Assembly: GCF_036323735.1 (NCBI RefSeq)
Contig: NC_086032.1
Coordinates: 48,849,335 to 48,913,334 of the forward strand
Length of the DNA: 64,000 bases
Direction of reading: 5' to 3'
From: Rattus norvegicus
Lineage: Eukaryota; Chordata; Mammalia; Rodentia; Muridae
The notes below the pieces were generated by a model. It was not told the origin of the DNA and searched no databases. It was given only the letters and a program-made list of their open reading frames with translations. Of the stretch, positions 39,201 to 52,500 are shown in pieces. The first letter of the stretch is position 1, and each line of letters starts with the position of its first letter. A program made the position numbers and the translations under genes.

Positions 39201-39286
39201 AGTAGCCTGCTCTTGTAATATGTGTACTTTTAAAGATTTATAAAAATTTGGTCAGCCGAATCTGAGTAACATGGTGAATTCGGTTA
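36224..39286 (+). repeat. Tandem duplication of a 4-monomer block (1480-bp period)
   Basis: From about 36327 the sequence repeats at 1480 bp, giving copies at about 36327-37806 and 37807-39286. Marks common to both are ATCATTGTG in the S monomer, GTCAGACGAATC in the N monomer, and in the P monomer TACCAATTTTGTGAG, GAATATGAG, CGGATAATTCC and CATGAAATAAG. The match stops near 37911 versus 39391 (GGGACATG versus GGCACATG). I noticed no difference inside the repeated part. Confidence 0.8.
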
Positions 39287-42200
39287 GTTCCCAATAGGCC
39301 GCAGTAGTAATAAGTGGACTGTTCGGGATATAGAAAAATTTTCACGAATGGAATCAAAATTTCTAGGCGAATTCAGTGAGTTCCCAATGGCACATGCTTG
39401 TATGAGTTTGCTTTTCAATATCGAGCAACATTTTAAAGAACGGAATCCAAGTATCATGGTGAATTGAGTAGATTCCCAATAGGATTCGCATGTAATAAGC
39501 TTGTTATTCAAGATAGAGCAACGTTTAAACGAACTGAAACACTGTTTCTTTGTGAATTCAGTTAGTTCCTAGTAGCCTGCTCTTGTAATCTGTGTACTTT
39601 TCAAGATTTATAAAAATTTGGTCAGCCGAATCTGAGTAACATGGTGAATTCGGTTAGTTCCCAATAGGCCGCAGTAGTAATAAGTGGACTGTTCGGGATA
39701 TAGAAAAATTTTCACGATTGGAATCAAAATTTCTAGGCGAATTCAGTGAGTTCCCAATGGGACATGCTTGTATGAGTTTGCTTTTCAATATCGAGCAACA
39801 TTTTAAGGAACGGAATCCAAGTATCATGGCGAATTGAGTAGGTTCCCAATAGGATTCGCATGTAATAAGCTTGTTATTCAAGATAGAGCAACGTTTTAAC
39901 GAACTGAAACACTGTTTCTTTGTGAATTCAGTTAGTTCCTAGTAGCCTGCTCTTGTAATATGTGTACTTTTCAAGATTTATACAAATTTGGTGAGCCGAA
40001 TCTGAGTAACATGGTGAATTCGGTTAATTCCCAATAGGCCGCAGTAGTAATAAGTGGACTGGTCGGGGTATAGAAAAATTTTCACGAATGGAATCAAAAT
40101 TTCTAGGCGAATTCAGTGAGTTCCCAATGGGACATGCTTGTATGAGTTTGTTTTTCAATATCGAGCAACATTTTAAGGAACGGAATCCAAGTATCATGGT
40201 GAATTGAGTAGATTCCCAATAGGATTCGCATGTAATAAGCTTGTTATTCAAGATAGAGCAACGTTTAAACGAACTGAAACACTGTGTCTTTGTGAATTCA
40301 GTTAGTTCCTAGTAGCCTGCTCTTGTAATCTGTGTACTTTTAAAGATTTATAAAAATTTGGTCAGCCGAATCTGAGTAACATGGTGAATTCGGTTAGTTC
40401 CCAATAGGCCGCAGTAGTAATAAGTGGACTGTTCGGGATATAGAAAAATTTTCACGATTGGAATCAAAATTTCTAGGCGAATTCAGTGAGTTCCCAATGG
40501 GACATGCTTGTATGATTTTGCTTTTCAATATCGAGCAACATTTTAAGGAACGGAATCCAAGTATGATGGCGAATTGAGTAGGTTCCCAATAGGATTCGCA
40601 TGTAATAAGCTTGTTATTCAAGATAGAGCAACGTTTTAACGAACTGAAACACTGTTTCTTTCTGAATTCAGTTAGTTCCTAGTAGCCTGCTCTTGTAATA
40701 TGTGTACTTTTAAAGATTTATAAAAATTTGGTCAGCCGAATCTGAGTAACATGGTGAATTCGGTTAGTTCCCAATAGGCCGCAGTAGTAATAAGTGGACT
40801 GTTCGGGATGTAGAAAAATTTTCACGAATGGAATCAAAATATCTAGGCGAATTCAGTGAGTTCCCAATGGGACATGCTTGTATGAGTTTGCTTTTCAATA
40901 TCGAGCAACATTTTAAGGAACGGAATCCAAGTATCATGGCGAATTGAGTAGGTTCCCAATAGGATTCGCATGTAATAAGCTTGTTATTCAAGATAGAGCA
41001 ACGTTTTAACGAACTGAAACACTGTTTCTTTGTGAATTCAGTTAGTTCCTAGTAGCCTGCTCTTGTAATATGTGTACTTTTCAAGATTTATACCAATTTT
41101 GTGAGCCGAATATGAGTAACATGGTGAATTCGGTTAATTCCCAATAGGCCGCAGTAGTAATAAGTGGACTGTTCGGGATATAGAAAAATTTTCACGAATG
41201 GAATCAAAATTTCTAGGCGAATTCAGTGAGTTCCCAATGGGACATGCTTGTATGAGTTTGCTTTTCAATATCGAGCAACATTTTAAGGAACGGAATCTAA
41301 GTATCATGGTGAATTGAATAGGTTCCCAATAGGATTCGCATGAAATAAGCTTGTTATTCAAGATAGAGCAACGTTTTAACGAACTGAAACACTGTTTCTT
41401 TGTGAATTCAGTTAGTTCCTAGTAGCCTGCTCTTGTAATATGTGTACTTTTAAAGATTTATAAAAATTTGGTCAGCCGAATCTGAGTAACATGGTGAATT
41501 CGGTTAGTTCCCAATAGGCCGCAGTAGTAATAAGTGGACTGTTCGGGATATAGAAAAATTTTCACGAATGGAATCAAAATTTCTAGGCGAATTCAGTGAG
41601 TTCCCAATGGCACATGCTTGTATGAGTTTGCTTTTCAATATCGAGCAACATTTTAAAGAACGGAATCCAAGTATCATGGTGAATTGAGTAGATTACCAAT
41701 AGGATTCGCATGTAATAAGCTTGTTATTCAAGATAGAGCAACGTTTAAACGAACTGAAACACTGTTTCTTTGTGAATTCAGTTAGTTCCTAGTAGCCTGC
41801 TCTTGTAATCTGTGTACTTTTCAAGATTTATAAAAATTTGGTCAGCCGAATCTGAGTAACATGGTGAATTCGGTTAGTTCCCAATAGGCCGCAGTAGTAA
41901 TAAGTGGACTGTTCGGGATATAGAAAAATTTTCACGATTGGAATCAAAATTTCTAGGCGAATTCAGTGAGTTCCCAATGGGACATGCTTGTATGAGTTTG
42001 CTTTTCAATATCGAGCAACATTTTAAGGAACGGAATCCAAGTATCATGGCGAATTGAGTAGGTTCCCAATAGGATTCGCATGTAATAAGCTTGTTATTCA
42101 AGATAGAGCAACGTTTTAACGAACTGAAACACTGTTTCTTTGTGAATTCAGTTAGTTCCTAGTAGCCTGCTCTTGTAATATGTGTACTTTTCAAGATTTA

Positions 42201-43301
42201 TACAAATTTGGTGAGCCGAATCTGAGTAACATGGTGAATTCGGTTAATTCCCAATAGGCCGCAGTAGTAATAAGTGGACTGGTCGGGGTATAGAAAAATT
42301 TTCACGAATGGAATCAAAATTTCAAGGCGAATTCAGTGAGTTCCCAATGGGACATGCTTGTATGAGTTTGTTTTTCAATATCGAGCAACATTTTAAGGAA
42401 CGGAATCCAAGTATCATGGTGAATTGAGTAGATTCCCAATAGGATTCGCATGTAATAAGCTTGTTATTCAAGATAGAGCAACGTTTAAACGAACTGAAAC
42501 ACTGTGTCTTTGTGAATTCAGTTAGTTCCTAGTAGCCTGCTCTTGTAATCTGTGTACTTTTAAAGATTTATAAAAATTTGGTCAGCCGAATCTGAGTAAC
42601 ATGGTGAATTCGGTTAGTTCCCAATAGGCCGCAGTAGTAATAAGTGGACTGTTCGGGATATAGAAAAATTTTCACGATTGGAATCAAAATTTCTAGGCGA
42701 ATTCAGTGAGTTCCCAATGGGACATGCTTGTATGATTTTGCTTTTCAATATCGAGCAACATTTTAAGGAACGGAATCCAAGTATGATGGCGAATTGAGTA
42801 GGTTCCCAATAGGATTCGCATGTAATAAGCTTGTTATTCAAGATAGAGCAACGTTTTAACGAACTGAAACACTGTTTCTTTCTGAATTCAGTTAGTTCCT
42901 AGTAGCCTGCTCTTGTAATATGTGTACTTTTAAAGATTTATAAAAATTTGGTCAGCCGAATCTGAGTAACATGGTGAATTCGGTTAGTTTCCAATAGGCC
43001 GCAGTAGTAATAAGTGGACTGTTCGGGATGTAGAAAAATTTTCACGAATGGAATCAAAATATCTAGGCGAATTCAGTGAGTTCCCAATGGGACATGCTTG
43101 TATGAGTTTGCTTTTCAATATCGAGCAACATTTTAAGGAACGGAATCCAAGTATCATGGCGAATTGAGTAGGTTCCCAATAGGATTCGCATGTAATAAGC
43201 TTGTTATTCAAGATAGAGCAACGTTTTAACGAACTGAAACACTGTTTCTTTGTGAATTCAGTTAGTTCCTAGTAGCCTGCTCTTGTAATATGTGTACTTT
43301 T
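38935..43301 (+). repeat. Tandem duplication of a 6-monomer block (2220-bp period)
   Basis: Bases 38935-41081 match 41155-43301 at an offset of exactly 2220 bp. The classes are P-S-N-S-N-Y'. Marks in both copies are GGCACATG, TTTAAAGAAC, CTGGTCGGGGTA, GTTTGTTTTTC, ACTGTGTC, GATTTTGC with GTATGATGG, TTTCTGAATTC and AAAATATCTAG. I noticed three differences, all in the second copy: GATTACC near 41695, TTCAAGG near 42323 and TAGTTTCC near 42990. Confidence 0.85.
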
Positions 43302-44733
43302 AAAGATTTATAAAAATTTGGTCAGCCGAATCTGAGTAACATGGTGAATTCGGTTAGTTCCCAATAGGCCGCAGTAGTAATAGGTGGACTGTTCGGGATA
43401 TAGAAAAATTTTCACGAATGGAATCAAAATTTCTAGGCGAATTCAGTGAGTTCCCAATGGGACATGCTTGTATGAGTTTGCTTTTCAATATCGAGCAACA
43501 TTTTAAGGAACGGAATCCAAGTATCATTGTGAATTGAGTAGATTCCCAATAGGATTCGCATGTAATAAGCTTGTTATTCAAGATAGAGCAACGTTCAAAC
43601 GAACTGAAACACTGTGTCTTTGTGAATTCAGTTAGTTCCTAGTAGCCTGCTCTTGTAATCTGTGTACTTTTAAAGATTTATAAAAATTTGGTCAGCCGAA
43701 TCTGAGTAACATGGTGAATTCGGTTAGTTCCCAATAGGCCGCAGTAGTAATAAGTGGACTGTTCGGGATATAGAAAAATTTTCACGATTGGAATCAAAAT
43801 TTCTAGGCGAATTCAGTGAGTTCCCAATGGGACATGCTTGTATGATTTTGCTTTTCAATATCGAGCAACATTTTAAGGAACGGAATCCAAGTATCATGGC
43901 GAATTGAGTAGGTTCCCAATAGGATTCGCATGTAATAAGCTTGTTATTCAAGATAGAGCAACGTTTTAACGAACTGAAACACTGTTTCTTTGTGAATTCA
44001 GTTAGTTCCTAGTAGCCTGCTCTTGTAATATGTGTACTTTTAAAGATTTATAAAAATTTGGTCAGCCGAATCTGAGTAACATGGTGAATTCGGTTAGTTC
44101 CCAATAGGCCGCAGTAGTAATAAGTGGACTGTTCGGGATGTAGAAAAATTTTCACGAATGGAATCAAAATTTCTAGGCGAATTCAGTGAGTTCCCAATGG
44201 GACATGCTTGTATGAGTTTGCTTTTCAATATCGAGCAACATTTTAAGGAACGGAATCCAAGTATCATGGCGAATTGAGTAGGTTCCCAATAGGATTCGCA
44301 TGTAATAAGCTTGTTATTCAAGATAGAGCAACGTTTTAACGAACTGAAACACTGTTTCTTTGTGAATTCAGTTAGTTCCTAGTAGCCTGCTCCTGTAATA
44401 TGTGTACTTTTAAAGATTTATAAAAATATGGTCAGCCGAATCTGAGTAACATGGTGAATTCGGTTAGTTCCCAATAGGCCGCAGTAGTAATAAGTGGACT
44501 GTTCGGGATATAGAAAAATTTTCACGAATGGAATCAAAATTTCTAGGAGAATTCAGTGAGTTCCCAATGGGACATGCTTGTATGAGTTTGCTTTTCAATA
44601 TCGAGCAACATTTTAAGGAACGGAATCTAAGTATCATGGTGAAATGAATAGGTTCCCAATAGGATTCGCATGTAATAAGCTTGTTATTCAAGATAGAGCA
44701 ACGTTTTAACGACCTGAAACACTGTTTCTTTGT

Positions 44734-45102
44734 GAATTCAGTTAGTTCCTAGTAGCCTGCTCTTGTAATATGTGTACTTTTAAAGATTTATAAAAATTTG
44801 GTGAGCCGAATCTGAGTAACATGGTGAATTCGGTTAGTTCCCAATAGGCCGCAGTAGTAATAAGTGGACTGTTCGGGATATAGAAAAATTTTCAAGAAAG
44901 AATCAAAATTTCTAGGCGTATTCAGTGAGTTCCCAATGGGTCATGCTTGTATGAGTTTGCTTTTCAATATCGAGCAACATTTTAAGGAACGGAATCCAAG
45001 TATCATTGCGAATTGAGTAGGTTCCCAATAGGATTCGCATGTAATAAGCTTGTTATTCAAGATAGAGCAAAGTTTTAACGAACTGAAACACTGTTTCTTT
45101 GT
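44734..45102 (+). repeat. X-class monomer, first copy (369 bp)
   Basis: This copy has a set of private changes: CAAGAAAGAATC in place of CACGAATGGAATC in B (one base shorter), GCGTATTC in place of GCGAATTC so that the EcoRI site of C is lost, GGGTCATG in C, and GAGCAAAGTTTT in D. The only other copy with this set is at 50652-51020, 5918 bp downstream. The two are preceded and followed by matching classes (P before; N, Y, P after). Confidence 0.85.
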
Positions 45103-45472
45103 GAATTCAGTTAGTTCCTAGTAGCCTGCTCTTGTAATCTGTGTACTTTTAAAGATTTATAAAAATTTGGTCAGCCGAATCTGAGTAACATGGTGAATAC
45201 GGTTAGTTCCCAATAGGCCGCAGTAGTAATAAGTGGACTGTTCGGGATATAGAAAAATTTTCACGATTGGAATCAAAATTTCTAGGCGAATTCAGTGAGT
45301 TCCCAATGGGACATGCTTGTATGAGTTTGCTTTTCAATATCGAGCAACATTTTAAGGAACGGAATCCAAGTATCATGGCGAATTGAGTAGGTTCCCAATA
45401 GGATTCGCATGTAATAAGCTTGTTATTCAAGATAGAGCAACGTTTTAACGAACTGAAACACTGTTTCTTTGT

Positions 45473-48400
45473 GAATTCAGTTAGTTCCTAGTAGCCTGCT
45501 CTTGTAATATGTGTACTTTTAAAGATTTATAAAAATTTGGTCAGCCGAATCTGAGTAACATGGTGAATTCGGTTAGTTCCCAATAGGCCGCAGTACTAAT
45601 AAGTGGACTGTTCGGGATGTAGAAAAATTTTCACGAATGGAATCAAAATTTCTAGGCGAATTCAGTGAGTTCCCAATGGGACATGCTTGTATGAGTTTGC
45701 TTTTCAATATCGAGCAATATTTTAAGGAACGGAATCCAAGTATCATTGCGAATTGAGTAGGTTCCCAATAGGATTCGCATGTAATAAGCTTGTTATTCAA
45801 GATAGAGCAACGTTTTAACGAACTGAAACACTGTTTCTTTGTGAATTCAGTTAGTTCCTAGTAGCCTGCTCTTGTAATATGTGTACTTTTCAAGATTTAT
45901 ACAAATTTGGTGAGCCGAATCTGAGTAACATGGTGAATTCGGTTAATTCCCAATAGGCCGCAGTAGTAATAAGTGGACTGTTCGGGATATAGAAAAATTT
46001 TCACGAATGGAATCAAAATTTCTAGGCGAATTCAGTGAGTTCCCAATGGGACATGCTTGTATGAGTTTGCTTTTCAATATCGAGCAACATTTTAAGGAAC
46101 GGAATCTAAGTATCATGGTGAATTGAATAGGTTCCCAATAGGATTCGCATGTAATAAGCCTGTTATTCAAGATAGAGCAACGTTTTAACGAACTGAAACA
46201 CTGTTTCTTCGTGAATTCAGTTAGTTCCTAGTAGCCTGCTCTTGTAATATGTGTACTTTTAAAGATTTATAAAAATTTGGTCAGCCGAATCTGAGTAACA
46301 TGGTGAATTCGGCTAGTTCCCAATAGGCCGCAGTAGTAATAAGTGGACTGTTCGGGATATAGAAAAATTTTCACGAATGGAATCAAAATTTCTAGGCGAA
46401 TTCAGTGAGTTCCCAATGGGACATGCTTGTATGAGTTTGCTTTTCAATATCGAGCAACATTTTAAGGAACGGAATCCAAGTATCATGGTGAATTGAGTAG
46501 ATTCCCAATAGGATTCGCATGTAATAAGCTTGTTATTCAAGATAGAGCAACGTTTAAACGAACTGAAACACTGTTTCTTTGTGAATTCAGTTAGTTCCTA
46601 GTAGCCTGCTCTTGTAATATGTGTACTTTTCAAGATTTATAAAAATTTGGTCAGCCGAATCTGAGTAACATGGTGAATTCGGTTAGTTCCCAATAGGCCG
46701 CAGTAGTAATAAGTGGACTGTTCGGGATATAGAAAAATTTTCACGATTGGAATCAAAATTTCTAGGCGAATTCAGTGAGTTCCCAATGGGACATGCTTGT
46801 ATGAGTTTGCTTTTCAATATCGAGCAACATTTTAAGGAACGGAATCCAAGTATCATGGCGAATTGAGTAGGTTCCCAATAGGATTCGCATGTAATAAGCT
46901 TGTTATTCAAGATAGAGCAACGTTTTAACGAACTGAAACATTGTTTCTTTGTGAATTCAGTTAGTTCCTAGTAGCCTGCTCTTGTAATATGTGTACTTTT
47001 AAAGATTTATAAAAATTTGGTCAGCCGAATCTGAGTAACATGGTTAATTCAGTTAGTTCCCAATAGGCCGCAGTAGTAATAGGTGGACTGTTCGGGATAT
47101 AGAAAAATTTTCACGAATGGAATCAAAATTTTTAGGCGAATTCAGTGAGTTCCCAATGGGACATGCTTGTATGAGTTTGCTTTTCAATATCGAGCAATAT
47201 TTTAAGGGACGGAATCCAAGTATCATTGTGAATTGAGTAGATTCCCAATAGGATTCGCATGTAATAAGCTTGTTATTCAAGATAGAGCAACGTTTAAACG
47301 AACTGAAACACTGTTTCTTTGTGAATTCAGTTAGTTCCTAGTAGCCTGCTCTTGTAATCTGTGTACTTTTAAAGATTTATAAAAATTTGGTCAGCCGAAT
47401 CTGAGTAACATGGTGAATTCGGTTAGTTCCCAATAGGCCGCAGTAGTAATAAGTGGACTGTTCGGGATATAGAAAAATTTTCACGATTGGAATCAAAATT
47501 TCTAGGCGAATTCAGTGAGTTCCCAATGGGACATGCTTGTATGAGTTTGCTTTTCAATATCGAGCAACATTTTAAGGAACGGAATCCAAGTATCATGGCG
47601 AATTGAGTAGGTTCCCAATAGGATTCGCATGTAATAAGCTTGTTATTCAAGATAGAGCAACGTTTTAACGAACTGAAACACTGTTTCTTTGTGAATTCAG
47701 TTAGTTCCTAGTAGCCTGCTCTTGTAATATGTGTACTTTTAAAGATTTATAAAAATTTGGTCAGCCGAATCTGAGTAACATGGTGAATTCGGTTAGTTCC
47801 CAATAGGCCGCAGTAGTAATAAGTGGACTGTTCGGGATGTAGAAAAATTTTCACGAATGGAATCAAAATTTCTAGGCGAATTCAGTGAGTTCCCAATGGG
47901 ACATGCTTGTATGAGTTTGCTTTTCAATATCGAGCAATATTTTAAGGAACGGAATCCAAGTATCATTGCGAATTGAGTAGGTTCCCAATAGGATTCACAT
48001 GTAATAAGCTTGTTATTCAAGATAGAGCAACGTTTTAACGAACTGAAACACTGTTTCTTTGTGAATTCAGTTAGTTCCTAGTAGCCTGCTCTTGTAATAT
48101 GTGTACTTTTCAAGATTTATACAAATTTGGTGAGCCGAATCTGAGTAACATGGTGAATTCGGTTAGTTCCCAATAGGCCGCAGTAGTAATATGTGGACTG
48201 TTCGGGATATAGAAAAATTTTCACGAATGGAATCAAAATTTCTAGGCGAATTCAGTGAGTTCCCAATGGGACATGCTTGTATGAGTTTGCTTTTCAATAT
48301 CGAGCAACATTTTAAGGAACGGAATCTAAGTATCATGGTGAATTGAATAGGTTCCCAATAGGATTCGCATGTAATAAGCCTGTTATTCAAGATAGAGCAA

Positions 48401-49912
48401 CGTTTTAACGAACTGAAACACTGTTTCTTCGTGAATTCAGTTAGTTCCTAGTAGCCTGCTCTTGTAATATGTGTACTTTTAAAGATTTATAAAAATTTGG
48501 TCAGCCGAATCTGAGTAACATGGTGAATTCGGCTAGTTCCCAATAGGCCGCAGTAGTAATAAGTGGACTGTTCGGGATATAGAAAAATTTTCACGAATGG
48601 AATCAAAATTTCTAGGCGAATTCAGTGAGTTCCCAATGGGACATGCTTGTATGAGTTTGCTTTTCAATATCGAGCAACATTTTAAGGAACGGAATCCAAG
48701 TATCATGGTGAATTGAGTAGATTCCCAATAGGATTCGCATGTAATAAGCTTGTTATTCAAGATAGAGCAACGTTTAAACGAACTGAAACACTGTTTCTTT
48801 GTGAATTCAGTTAGTTCCTAGTAGCCTGCTCTTGTAATATGTGTACATTTAAAGATTTATAAAAATTTGGTCAGCCGAATCTGAGTAACATGGTGAATTC
48901 GGTTAGTTCCCAATAGGCCGCTGTAGTAATAAGTGGACTGTTCGGGATATAGAAAAATTTTCACGATTGGAATCAAAATTTCTAGGCGAATTCAGTGAGT
49001 TCCCAATGGGACATGCTTGTATGAGTTTGCTTTTCAATATCGAGCAACATTTTAAGGAACGGAATCCAAGTATCATGGCGAATTGAGTAGGTTCCCAATA
49101 GGATTCGCATGTAATAAGCTTGTTATTCAAGATAGAGCAACGTTTTAACGAACTGAAACACTGTTTCTTTGTGAATTCAGTTAGTTCCTAGTAGCCTGCT
49201 CTTGTAATATGTGTACTTTTAAAGATTTATAAAAATTTGGTCAGCCGAATCTGAGTAACATGGTGAATTCGGTTAGTTCCCAATAGGCCGCAGTAGTAAT
49301 TGGTGGACTGTTCGAGATATAGAAAAATTTTCACGAATGGAATCAAAATTTTTAGGCGAATTCAGTGAGTTCCCAATGGGACATGCTTGTATGAGTTTGC
49401 TTTTCAATATCGAGCAACATTTTAAGGGACGGAATCCAAGTATCATTGTGAATTGAGTAGATTCCCAATAGGATTCGCATGTAATAAGCTTGTTATTCAA
49501 GATAGAGCAACGTTTAAACGAACTGAAACACTGTTTCTTTGTGAATTCAGTTAGTTCCTAGTAGCCTGCTCTTGTAATCTGTGTACTTTTAAAGATTTAT
49601 AAAAATTTGGTCAGCCGAATCTGAGTAACATGGTGAATTCGGTTAGTTCCCAATAGGCCGCAGTAGTAATAAGTGGACTGTTCGGGATATAGAAAAATTT
49701 TCACGATTGGAATCAAAATTTCTAGGCGAATTCAGTGAGTTCCCAATGGGACATGCTTGTATGATTTTGCTTTTCAATATCGAGCAACATTTTAAGGAAC
49801 GGAATCCAAGTATCATGGCGAATTGAGTAGGTTCCCAATAGGATTCGCATGTAATAAGCTTGTTATTCAAGATAGAGCAACGTTTTAACGAACTGAAACA
49901 CTGTTTCTTTGT
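45473..49912 (+). repeat. Older tandem duplication of a 6-monomer block (2220-bp period)
   Basis: The class order Y-P-S-N-S-N is repeated at 2220 bp. Both copies share AAGCCTG (HindIII site lost) and TTTCTTCGTG in the P monomer, CGGCTAGTTCC in the S monomer, and TTTTTAGGCG with TAAGGGACGG in the second S monomer. Several further differences separate the copies, for example TTAATTCCC versus TTAGTTCCC, AAGTGG versus ATGTGG, and CAATATTTT versus CAACATTTT. It is therefore older than the neighbouring 6-mer duplication of the same length. Confidence 0.8.
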
Positions 49913-50651
49913 GAATTCAGTTAGTTCCTAGTAGCCTGCTCTTGTAATATGTGTACTTTTAAAGATTTATAAAAATTTGGTCAGCCGAATCTGAGTAACA
50001 TGGTGAATTCGGTTAGTTCCCAATAGGCCGCAGTAGTAATAAGTGGACTGTTCGGGATGTAGAAAAATTTTCAGGAATGGAATCAAAATTTCTAGGCGAA
50101 TTCAGTGAGTTCCCAATGGGACATGCTTGTATGAGTTTGCTTTTCAATATCGAGCAACATTTTAAGGAACGGAATCCAAGTATCATGGCGAATTGAGTAG
50201 GTTCCCAATAGGATTCGCATGTAATAAGCTTGTTATTCAAAATAGAGCAACGTTTTAACGAACTGAAACACTGTTTCTTTGTGAATTCAGTTAGTTCCTA
50301 GTAGCCTGCTCTTGTAATATGTGTACTTTTAAAGATTTATAAAAATTTGGTCAGCCGAATCTGAGTAACATGGTGAATTCGGTTAGTTCCCAATAGGCCG
50401 CAGTAGTAATAAGTGGACTGTTCGGGATATAGAAAAATTTTCACGAATGGAATCAAAATTTCTAGGCGAATTCAGTGAGTTCCCAATGGGACATGCTTGT
50501 ATGAGTTTGCTTTTCAATATCGAGCAACATTTTAAGGAACGGAATCTAAGTATCATGGTGAATTGAATAGGTTCCAATAGGATTCGCATGTAATAAGCTT
50601 GTTATTCAAGATAGAGCAACGTTTTAACGAACTGAAACACTGTTTCTTTGT

Positions 50652-51020
50652 GAATTCAGTTAGTTCCTAGTAGCCAGCTCTTGTAATATATGTACTTTTA
50701 AAGATTTATAAAAATTTGGTGAGCCGAATCTGAGTAACATGGTGAATTCGGTTAGTTCCCAATAGGCCGCAGTAGTAATAAGTGGACTGTTCGGGATATA
50801 GAAAAATTTTCAAGAAAGAATCAAAATTTCTAGGCGTATTCAGTGAGTTCCCAATGGGTCATGCTTGTATGAGTTTGCTTTTCAATATCGAGCAACATTT
50901 TAAGGAACGGAATCCAAGTATCATGGCGAATTGAGTAGGTTCCCACTAGGATTCGCATGTAATAAGCTTGTTATTCAAGATAGAGCAAAGTTTTAACGAA
51001 CTGAAACACTGTTTCTTTGT
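50652..51020 (+). repeat. X-class monomer, second copy (369 bp)
   Basis: This copy shares all the private changes of the 44734 copy and adds its own, such as GCCAGCTC in A and CCCACTAGG in D. The offset of 5918 bp is 16 monomers minus 2 bp. It marks an older duplication whose copies have since been overwritten in part by the 6-mer duplication lying between them. Confidence 0.85.
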
Positions 51021-52500
51021 GAATTCAGTTAGTTCCTAGTAGCCTGCTCTTGTAATCTGTGTACTTTTAAAGATTTATAAAAATTTGGTCAGCCGAATCT
51101 GAGTAACATGGTGAATTCGTTTAGTTCCCAATAGGCCGCAGTAGTAATAAATGGACTTTTCGGGATATAGAAAAATTTTCACGATTGGAATCAAAATTTC
51201 TAGGCGAATTCAGTGAGTTCCTAATGGGACATGCTTGTATGAGTTTGCTTTTCAATATCGAGCAACATTTTAAGGAACGGAATCCAAGTATCATGGCGAA
51301 TAGAGTAGGTTCCCAGTAGGATTCGCATGTAATAAGCTTGTTATTCAAGATAGAGCAACGTTTTAACGAACTGAAACACTGTTTCTTTGTGAATTCAGTT
51401 AGTTCCTAGTAGCCTGCTCTTGTAATATGTGTACTTTTCAAGATTTATAAAAATTTGGTCAGCCAAATCTGAGTAACATGGTGAATTCGGTTAGTTCCCA
51501 ATAGGCCGCAGTAGTAATAAGTGGACTGTTCGGGATGTAGAAAAATTTTCACGAATGGAATCAAAATTTCTAGGCGAATTCAGTGAGTTCCCAATGGGAC
51601 ATGCTTGTATGAGTTTGCTTTTCCATATCGAGCAATATTTTAAGGAACGGAATCTAAGTATCATGGCGAATTGAGTAGGTTCCCAATAGGATTCGCATGT
51701 AATAAGCTTGTTATTCAAGATAGAGCAACGTTTTACCGAACTGAAACACTGTTTCTTTGTGAATTCAGTTAGTTCCTAGTAGCCTGCTCTTGTAATATGT
51801 GTACTTTTCAAGATTTATACAAATTTAGTGAGCCGAATCAGAGTAACATGGTGAATTCCGTTAGTTCCCAATAGGCCGCAGTAGTAATAAGTGGACTGTT
51901 CGGGATATAGAAAAATTTTCACGAATGGAATCAAAATTTCTAGGCGAATTCAGTGAGTTCCCAATGGGACATGCTTGTATGAGTTTGCTTTTCAATATCG
52001 AGCAACATTTTAAGGAACGGAATCTAAGTATCATGGTGAACTGAATAGGTTCCCAATAGGATTCACATGTAATAAGCTTGTTATTCAAGATAGAGCAACG
52101 TTTAAACGAACTGAAACACTGTTTCTTTGTGAATTCAGTTAGTTCCTAGTAGCCTGCTCTTGTAATATGTGTACTTTTCAAGATTTATACAAATTTGGTG
52201 AGCCGAATCTGAGTAACATGGTGAATTCGGTTAATTCCCAATAGGCCGCAGAAGTAATAAGTGGACTGTTCGGGATATAGAAAAATTTTCACGAATGGAA
52301 TCAAAATTTCTAGGCGAATTCAGTGAGTTCCCAATGGGACATGCTTGTATGATTTTGCTTTTCAATATCGAGCAACATTTTAAGGAACGGAATCTAAGTA
52401 TCATGGTGAATTGAATAGGTTCCCAATAGGATTCGCATGTAATAAGCTTGTTATTCAAGATAGAGCAACGTTTTAACGAACTGAAACACTGTTTCTTCGT

